The translations under genes were made by a program, and so were the position numbers. A DNA stretch of 64,000 nt from contig OX345636.1 in assembly GCA_947044365.1 (NCBI GenBank), positions 38,567,200 through 38,631,199 of the forward strand, read 5' to 3'. Positions 56,560 to 64,000 of the stretch are shown here, piece by piece. Under the pieces are notes generated by a model. The model was not told where the DNA came from and searched no databases. It saw only the letters and a list, made by a program, of their open reading frames with translations. Source of the DNA: Petrosia ficiformis. Its lineage: Eukaryota > Porifera > Demospongiae > Haplosclerida > Petrosiidae. Numbering within the stretch: the first letter of the stretch is position 1; each line of letters starts with the position of its first letter.

Positions 56560-59500
56560 TATGTAGTTATAATAATTATTTTTATGTATTAAAAATATTT
56601 GTAGTTAAATTATTATTGCAAGGTATATAACTCTTTCAGTTAAGGTATATAATCTTAAGTTAGAACTGACCTTGATTGATCTTTCCAAAACATCATATTG
56701 AAGTACTTGTGTAGATCCACTTTGTATCATGATATAAAATGACACATCTATTCCTCCTTCAGAGTTGTTTGTCACTTCCAAAATAACTACATCGTCCGTT
56801 GTAATGGGTATCCAGTCATCTCTGAGAAACAGAATTGGTAAGTGCAAATAAAACTTAACATTTCAATCTTCTTCAACTTTATTAAACTGAAGATTACAAA
56901 TAAATTGTTCTTTTGTTTTAAACACAAACTATATCATCTGAAAACTACTGATATAATTGTGTTAAGACAAAGTCAAATAAGAATTTTTATTAGTTTTGTT
57001 TATGTGTCTGCTCATTCATTCTATTCTGATTGGGATTGGTTGAATGTGAAGGCCATTTAATTCCCACAACAATACAGATCAGTGCAGGTCAGTAAATCAA
57101 TCCAATCAGTCTGATAGATTTACATTATTTTCACTGAGATATAATGAAGGTGTTCAAAGGTTGTTAGTATTATGCTTGTATTAAAGGTGTTTGTGGTAAC
57201 ATAATCCACATCATGATGTCACTTATAAACATAGAGTCTATGAAATTAACCAGTGATATATAGCCCATATTGATTCATTACTTTGAGAAAAGTTAAGAAA
57301 CAATTTACCTAAAGAAACATTATCAGACAATACAGAAATGCACATGAAGTGTAAATCGTCTTCAATTGCTGGATTGCTTTTTGCTAACAATACTATTTGG
57401 GTCTCTTCTCAACTATGTGCCTATATAAACAAATCTTCAAGACTACGTACTAATCATTTTCTTTTAATTTTAAAACTAGTATTAACTAGTATTCTATACT
57501 ATAACCTCTTACGTTCTCTTCCGTGTGCCGATATCTACAGCAACACATTCTGCAGGAAACCTGGAACAGTATGTATTGACTGCATCTACTGTAGTCTGTT
57601 TGAATTTCAGTTCAATATCTGATGTGAACTGTAATTAATAAGTATGTCAATCAATCATGTAATAAATAATTAGTATCCACATAAAACAATTATCTCACAG
57701 TTTCTTTAGTAAATCCTCCAAGGCTTGCAATTATAGCGTTATTAATAATTGCATCTGGTGTTGTTATGGGTCTTATTCTTGAGCTTGTAATTGTAAAAGT
57801 TGTTGCGTTTGGAGTAATAATACTCCCTGTGTCTGAGTAGAAGTTTTAAAATGAAAGAGTAAATATATATATATATACATACATATATATATATTTTTTT
57901 TTCTTTTTTATTGCATACCTCTGCTTGCTGTTGGTTTTGTAGATGAGCTTGTTCTTTTGCCTGAAGTAATAGATGAACTACTGAAACTAGACATTGTAAC
58001 TGAAGTTGATGTAACACTAGAAGTAGTGACTGTTCCAGAGGTCACAGTGGTAAGAACAAATGACGCTGAAGAATAAGTCACACTAGTTGCTACAGTGTTA
58101 GAAATAGTGGTTGTAGTGACTGATGAAGCGGAAGGTGTCTCACTAGATACACTGACTGTTTCCGAAGTTACAGTAGTAAGAATAGTGGTCGGAATAACAG
58201 ACGAAGCGGAAGGAGTCTCACTAGATACACTGACTGTTCCAGAGCTTGTAGTGGTAGGAATAGTGGTTGAGGAAACAGAAGGTGTCTCACTGGATACACT
58301 GACTGTTCCAGAGCTTGCAGTGATAGAAACAGAGGTTGGGATAACAGATGAAGCAGAAAGAGTTTCACTGGATACACTGACTATTCCAGAGGTTACAGTA
58401 GTAGTAGGAATAGTGGTTGGAATAACAGACGAAACAGAAGGAGTCTCACTGGGTACACTGACAGTTCCAGTGGTTACAGTGGTAGAAATAGTGGTTGGAA
58501 TAACAGACGAAGCAGAAGGAGTCTCACTGGGTACACTGACAGTTCCAGTAGTTACAGTGGTAGGAATAGTGGTTGGAATAACAGACGAAGCAGAAGGAGT
58601 CTCACTGGGTACACTGACAGTTCCAGTGGTTACAGTGGTAGAAATAGTGGTTGGAATAACAGACGAAGCAGAAGGAGTCTCACTGGGTACACTGACAGTT
58701 CCAGTAGTTACAGTGGTAGGAATAGTGGTTGGAATAACAGACGAAGCAGAAGGAGTCTCACTGGGTACACTGACAGTTCCAGTGGTTACAGTGGTAGAAA
58801 TAGTGGTTGGAATAACAGACGAAGCAGGAGTCTCACTGGGTACACTGACAGTTCCAGTAGTAACAGTGGTAGGAATGGTGGTTGGAATAACAGACGAAGC
58901 AGAAGGAGTCTCACTGGGTACACTGACAGTTCCAGTGGTTACAGTGGTAGGAATAGTGGTTGGAATAACAGACGAAGCAGAAGGTGTCTCACTAGATACA
59001 CTGACTGTTTCAGAGGTTGCAGTGGTAGAAATAGTGGTTGGGATACTAGACGAAACAGAAACTATCTCACTGGATACACTGATTGTTCCAGAGGTTACAG
59101 TGGTAGAAATAGTGGTTAGAATAACAGACGAAGCAGAAGGAGTCTCACTGGGTACACTGACAGTTCCAGTAGTTACAGTAGTAGGAATAGTGGTTGGAAT
59201 AACAGACGAAGCAGAAGGAGTCTCACTGGGTACACTGACTGTTTCAGAGGTTGCAGTGGTAGAAATAGTGGTTGGGATACTAGACGAAACAGAAACTATC
59301 TCACTGGATACACTGATTGTTCCAGAGGTTACAGTGGTAGAAATAGTGGTTAGAATAACAGACGAAGCAGAAGGAGTCTCACTGGGTACACTGACAGTTC
59401 CAGTAGTTACAGTAGTAGAAATAGTGGTTGGAATAACAGACGAAGCAGAAGGAGTCTCACTGGGTACACTGACAGTTCCAGTGATTACAGTAGTAGGAAC

Positions 59501-62500
59501 AGTGGTTGGAATAACAGACGAAGCAGAAGGAGTCTCACTGGGTACACTGACAGTTCCAGTGATTACAGTAGTAGGAATAGTGGTTGGAATAACAGACGAA
59601 GCAGAAGGAGTCTCACTGGATACACTGATTGTTCCAGAGGTTACAGTGGTAGAAATAGTGGTTGGAATAACAGACGAAGCAGAAGTTACTGGTAATGTCA
59701 CTATAGAAGTAGTGACTAGACCAGAAGTTACAGTAGTTGGAGTATAAGATGACATAGATGAGATAAGTGACTTTGTGCTAGATATAATAATTGGAACAGA
59801 TGTTACAGTAGTAGCTGATGTATAAGAAAAGACCGGTGATGTTATACTAGATGAATCAACTGCTATAGAATAATACAAGGGAGAAGATAGAATTATAATT
59901 ACACATTCAACACATCTATACCTGAGGGATAGCATCCAATATCTTCAATATCAGAACAGCAGTCATTAAACTGGTAACAGACCTGATCACAATAACATCC
60001 TTGAGCGTAACAACTAAATACACAGCAACCACCAATAACATCAACATATTCAACACAAGAACCTATAAATATTATAATAATGTGTAATGCGTAACATTAA
60101 TAATTATAGTTATACCTGGTGTTTGTGTGGGTGTTGTTAATGCAGTGGATGACAAATCATCTGTTGTGCTCACTATAGAAATATATAATAACAATAGAAT
60201 CATGACATACATAGTTCATATAACGTGGTTTGCAGTTACATGTATTCAAGTTACCTGTAGATTGTGTGAGAGTTGTTGACACACTGACAGTAGAGGATGA
60301 AAATGTTGATGTGTCTCCTGTGATATGTAGAAAATATTAGTAATTTTCCAGAATAACCATATACATTCTCGCTTTGTTTTCATACCTGGTGTGTGTGTTG
60401 ATGACGTAATGTCAAAGGACGATGAGGCAACTGATGTGTCTGCATTGAATATAATTTAAAAAGAGGATATTAATCAATGTATTATTTACCACCTAGCGGA
60501 AAGCATCCAATATCTTCAATATCAGAACAGCAGTCATTAAACTGGTAACAGAACTGATCACAATAACATCCTTGAGCATAACAACTAAAAACACAACAAC
60601 CACCAACAACATCAACAAGTTCAACACAAGATCCTATAAATATTATAATAATCCATAATTAGTGAAAAGTTAACATTAATAATGATAGTTATACCTGGTG
60701 TTTGTGTGGGTGTTGTTAATGCAGTGGATGACAAATCATCTGTTGTGCTGACTATATATAGAAGTATAACAATAATAAAACCATGATAAACATAGTCTAG
60801 GACCACAAAACAGTTTTTTCAATCAGTTTGTTATTTCAATTGCATTTCAAATATCTATATATATTTAATTAGTATAAACAAAATTTAATATTGAGTGTAT
60901 ACTCACATATTCACTAGCAGATAGATCACAGAAGAAAAACACAATTACACTTATACCCAAAACGAATATTCATCTTTTGATGTGATGAGGTGTCTAGATG
61001 ACAAATCGCCTCGCATCATGAGGCAGCACTAGGTGTATAATTTTGTGTTAGATACTTTGCCAAAACAAGGTTGCGTTGTCATAATTATTGTGGTACAAAA
61101 TAAAGAAGTATTGAATTACCATTGCAGCAAAACAAAATAAAAATTTAAATACATGTATATAAGAAAATCCAACTATTGAAGCTCAACAGAAGGTTAATCA
61201 TAATCTTCTGACACCTGCAGGATAATTTTCATTCTTTGTGATCAGTAGTACTGTTTATAGTAGAAAGACAGCAAGGGATAGCAACATTCCTAGAAACGAT
61301 CGTTCTATAAATTAAAAAATCGCATACAACCTAATGTAATTCCGCTGGCGGTTACATCAAGAAACAGCCCAGCAAGGGGCAACACCCACACTTTACTCAT
61401 CTGCATAACTTCCCCATTTTAAACAGCACAGACTTTTAACTCACTTAGTTTCATGGAAGAGCTTCCAAGAAAGACATATGTACCAAAATAATGCTTTGCT
61501 AGTTGCAGGAAGAAGCAAGGTGAGAGAGTAGCAATGTTCACGCTTACTGTATTTTAGCTTTATCACTTTACTGCCATTCTTGACAATTGTGAATGTAGAC
61601 CTGCACTATCTTCATACCTTTGTGCAGTGTATCATCAATTTCAATTTTCAATCCTCCAGCTTAACTAATAACCGTCACTTTCTTTACTAATATGCAATAT
61701 TATTTGGCCCAACATCCTTGGTTTGTGGGTTTCTTCTGCTTTGATTATAAGACAGTTATAGGTTTTCAGATCAGGATATTAGTTGTTTAAGACCCCTAGC
61801 TCTGCTCAGGCTCTAAAACAATTAATATCCTTCCCCTCGACCTATAACCTATAGTTATGTATGGTACTCTTTGGCTCACTAACGTGATAAATTAATTATG
61901 AAGATCACACTATATATATAATGCATTTTCATACATCTCTACAGTTTGGTTATTTTAATTGCATTTCAAATATCCATTACTGTTAAATTCAATTAAGTGT
62001 TAAAAAGATTATAGGCTAGCTTAACATTTGGTGTTGGAATGCTGTTCACCTTGACAAGTAAATTAGTCATGATTCACAGTTTACATGTCAGTACTTCCCC
62101 ACTATAAGTTTGCATAAGAGCTGACATTATATCAGCCACCTCTCCATCAGCTATTTACTAGTCCTTGTGAACAACAACATTTCAATACTAAAGATTACAA
62201 ATGTAAACTGGCATACCATTATGGTGTGCAAAGGCATATTATTAAATTGGCTTGCAGTAACTAACTGATTTTTTGATATAACAAAACTCTTTTCACAATG
62301 AGTTACATGTATTTACGTTACCTGTAGATTGTGTGAGAGTAGTTGACACACTGATAGTGACAGTAGAAGATGAAACTGTTGATGTGCCTCCTGTGATATG
62401 TAGAAAATACTACTAAAGTTGTTCTTTGTCAGAATGATCATATACATTCTCGCTTTGTTTTCATACCTGCTGTATGTGTTGATGATGTAATGTCAAAGGA

Positions 62501-64000
62501 TGATGAGCCCACTGATGTGCCTGTATTGAATATAATTTAAAAAGATGATACTAATCAATCTATTATTTCCCACCTAGCGGAAAGCATCCTATATCTTCAA
62601 TATCGTGACAGCAGTCATTATTCTGGTAACAGAACTGATCACAATAACATCCTTGAGCCAAACAACTTGATATACAACAGCCACCGATAATACCAACAAA
62701 TTCAACACAAGATCCTATAATTATTATAATAATGTGTAATTTGTGTAAAGGTAACATTAATAATAATAGTTATACCTGGTGTTTGTGTGGGTGTTGTTAA
62801 TGCAGTGGATGACAAATCATCTGTTGTGCTCACTACACAAATATAACAATATTATAACCATGATAAATATATCATTGTAAAAAGAGTTTCAATGTTTCAA
62901 CTAATATCGTTTGGTTACCTTAATTTAACACAGGCCAATTTAATAACATGCCTTAGCATATCATACTGCTGTATTCAAGTATTGAATGGTAAGCCAGTTT
63001 GCCTTTGTAATTTAAGTGTTGAAATGTATATTGCTTAGAAAGACTAAGTAAATTGATAATGGAGTATGACTGATAATTTTATGATGACAGTTCTTATGTA
63101 AATTTATAGTGGGGAATTACTGACATACTGTGAACAACATTCTAACACCGAAAGATAAGCTGACCTACTCTTCAACACCTGAATTCAGCAGTAATGGATA
63201 TATATTTGAAATGCAACCAAACTGTTTTGCAGTGATGTAGGAAAATTCATTAAAAATTATAGTGTGTTATTCATAATTAACTAGTGAGCCAATAGTTTAA
63301 CCAATTTCATTGATTACAACAGTAACGTACATAAGTGTGATTATGTTTTCTTTCTGTTTTCTGTCAGCTAATGAATCTGAGAGTATGCTTTAAATACTTG
63401 TGCTTATAGTAATGAATATTTGACTTGTAATTGAGGTAACTAACTGATTGGTTAAATAACCAGTCTGTTTTGCAGTGTAGTTCATATAGCATGGTTTGTA
63501 GTGACATGTATTCATGTTACCTGTAGACTGTGTGAGAGTTGTTGACACACTGATAGTGACAGTAGAAGATGAAAATGTTGATGTGTCTCCTGTGATATGT
63601 GGAAAATATTACTAAAATTGTTCTTTTTCAGAATGATCATATACATTCTCCCCTCGTTTTCATACCTGGTTCGTGTGTTGATGACGTAATGTCAAAAGAT
63701 GATGATCCCACTGATGTGCCTGCATTGAATATAATTTGAAAAGAGGATATTAAATCTATTATTTCCCACCTTGCGGAAAGCATCCAATATCTTCAATATC
63801 AAAACAGCAATCATTAAACTCGTAACAGAGCTGATCACAATAACATCCTTGAGCGTAACAACTAAATACACAGCAACCACCAATAACATCAACATATTCG
63901 ACACAGGAACCTATAATTATTATAATAATGTGTAATGCGTAACATTAATAATTATAGTTATACCTGGTGTTTGTGTGGGTGTTGTTAAAGCAGTAGATGA
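53736..64000 (-). CDS. Gene E: somatomedin-B/mucin single-pass membrane protein (5' end beyond window)
   Basis: Twenty exons seen. From 5': 64000-63964 (partial), 63910-63770, 63719-63666, 63589-63521, 62832-62776, 62714-62574, 62520-62467, 62390-62322, 60751-60695, 60633-60493, 60439-60386, 60317-60255, 60172-60116, 60062-59922, 59862-57919, 57826-57699, 57628-57513, 56821-56671, 54539-54355 and 53994-53736; about 1305 aa visible. Four 47-codon exons each encode one somatomedin-B domain ('GCYCDQVCYQFNDCC'). The big exon is a mucin of ~26-residue repeats. The next three exons match the SEA-like block of genes B and D ('FKQTTVDAVNTYCSRFP', 'DDVVILEVTNNSEGGIDVSF'). Then come 'EAIDSGEYSDAGFD', a TM helix ('AAIAVVCVAVCIITTLVVIA') and an 86-residue tail unlike the short tails of B and D ('KQRSSKGKYNIDQNYHGFF', ending 'KELTVSAV'). 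Somatomedin-B domains mediate extracellular binding in known proteins; the partner here is unknown. Confidence 0.92.
54660..55227. other. Gene E intron with unclassified repeat-like sequence
   Basis: GC-richer than its surroundings, with a C/G-run patch (54805-54835). Looks like an old insertion in the intron between the SEA-like and TM exons. Short open frames show no motif. Confidence 0.35.
55228..55535. mobile_element. Hairpin MITE family (GGATGTGATATAG), copy 3, longest
   Basis: Inverted orientation relative to 36060-36345. Contains nested foldbacks: TCACCATCATACTATGTATA / AATATGATGGTGAGATCATC, TATGCTAATAGGTCCTATAT, and GATGTGATATAGCCCGAGCC / CGAGGGCTATATCACATC. In the same gene E intron. 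No coding content. Confidence 0.75.
56027..56138. repeat. Hairpin repeat
   Basis: Inverted arms of about 50 bp: GAATTGGATACAGCGTGCCA and TGGCAACGCTGTATCCAATT with outer ATTATCGCAC / GCGCGATAAT. Probably a small foldback element in a gene E intron. Confidence 0.75.
56175..56310. repeat. Hairpin repeat adjacent to the previous one
   Basis: Arms share TCTATATGCGTTATATAAAC and its complement, with a GATATCACCCGAGGG / CCGAGGGTGATATCA inner stem. Central GCGTAG loop region. A second, unrelated foldback within 40 bp of the first. 56500-56555 nearby is a (TA)n tract. Confidence 0.75.
58090..59700 (-). repeat. Coding minisatellite of gene E mucin exon (~78-bp units)
   Basis: About 20 tandem units encode variants of 'SETPSASSVIPTTISTTVTT' followed by G-T-V-S-V-P. 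Units alternate ISTT and IPTT. A larger three-unit block with 'EIVSVSSSIPTTISTTATSE' occurs twice (58980-59130 and 59225-59375). The Ser/Thr/Pro composition predicts dense O-glycosylation. The opposite strand is also open for 550 codons because the repeat avoids stops in that frame. Confidence 0.92.
60955..61860. mobile_element. Non-autonomous repeat element, copy 2 (with 16425-17175)
   Basis: Starts AACGAATATTCATCTTTTGA and ends in the hairpin ATTAGTTGTTTAAG / CTAAAACAATTAAT near 61780-61830, like the copy in gene B. About 150 bp longer, with extra sequence at 61270-61380 and 61520-61660. Located in a gene E intron. Confidence 0.65.
62905..63236. repeat. MITE-like repeat ending TTTTGCAGTG, gene E intron
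   Basis: Pairs with 6285-6578: shares CCAATTTAATAACATGCCTT and the end AACCAAACTGTTTTGCAGTG. A further end-like motif lies at 63455-63477. These insertions account for most of the enlarged intron 62833-63520. Confidence 0.55.

Larger units (their letters stand above)
59922..64000 (-). repeat. Four-exon module tandemly duplicated in gene E
   Basis: The order [57-nt Ser/Thr exon]-[141-nt somatomedin-B exon]-[54-nt exon]-[63/69-nt exon] repeats three times, then a 57+141 pair leads into the mucin exon. Every exon is phase 1-1. The compact module is about 580 bp (60695 to 60116). The other two are stretched to 1.2 and 2.1 kb by repeat insertions in one intron (62833-63520 and 60752-62321). Confidence 0.9.

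Noticed and set aside
58095..59747. Plus-strand open frame of 550 codons opposite the gene E mucin exon
   Set aside because: It mirrors the tandem repeat on the coding strand. The minus strand has splice borders, correct phases and homologous downstream exons, so the plus frame is a shadow.

Overview
The window is animal nuclear DNA, AT-rich, with many (TA)n tracts, short spliceosomal introns (GT..AG) and a dense load of small inverted-repeat elements. The host genes encode only metazoan-type extracellular modules (DOMON, SRCR, Frizzled-type cysteine-rich domain (CRD), somatomedin-B), joined to Ser/Thr-rich mucin-like stretches. My best guess is a sponge or another early-branching marine invertebrate. 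That rests on architecture and composition, not on a database match.

Host genes. All confident host genes lie on the minus strand. Gene A (7100 down to 1606, running off the left edge) is a signal peptide-DOMON-SRCR protein. Gene C (23240-21679) is a paralogous DOMON start. Gene B (20663-12307) is a mucin/CRD membrane protein whose 5' end is damaged or fused to gene C. Gene D (45825-36681) is its intact paralog, with a signal peptide and five tandem CRDs. Gene E (beyond 64000 down to 53736) carries repeated somatomedin-B modules and a mucin exon of about 20 tandem 26-residue repeats. B, D and E end in the same five-exon cassette with identical intron phases: a SEA-like juxtamembrane region, one transmembrane helix and a cytoplasmic tail. 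The ectodomain differs in each. They look like one family of single-pass, mucin-stalked surface receptors or adhesion proteins built by phase-1 exon shuffling.

Mobile DNA, 23-36 kb. A decayed minus-strand gene (F, CARF/MULE-like) is split by two insertions. One is a 3.97-kb Ty3/gypsy LTR element (30441-34413) with an internally deleted integrase. The other is a 5.36-kb pogo-type DNA transposon (25031-30392) with TA target duplication and inverted ends of about 220 bp. Removing both insertions brings F back into one frame across the breakpoints. The pogo element is the most unusual object here. Its DDE transposase exon is spliced in phase to a tandem array of 72-bp exons, then to a Ulp1/C48-like cysteine protease, then to a PHD finger.

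Elsewhere there are fragments of non-LTR retrotransposons (7.3-8.5, 10.2-10.6, 49.6-50.4 kb), a Penelope-like GIY-YIG end (52.8-53.1 kb), a Ty3 integrase relic (0.4-1.0 kb), hAT relics (22.1-22.7, 48.2-48.8 kb), several MITE families, and a perfect 56-bp-arm palindrome at 48047-48162. I saw no rRNA, tRNA or CRISPR array.
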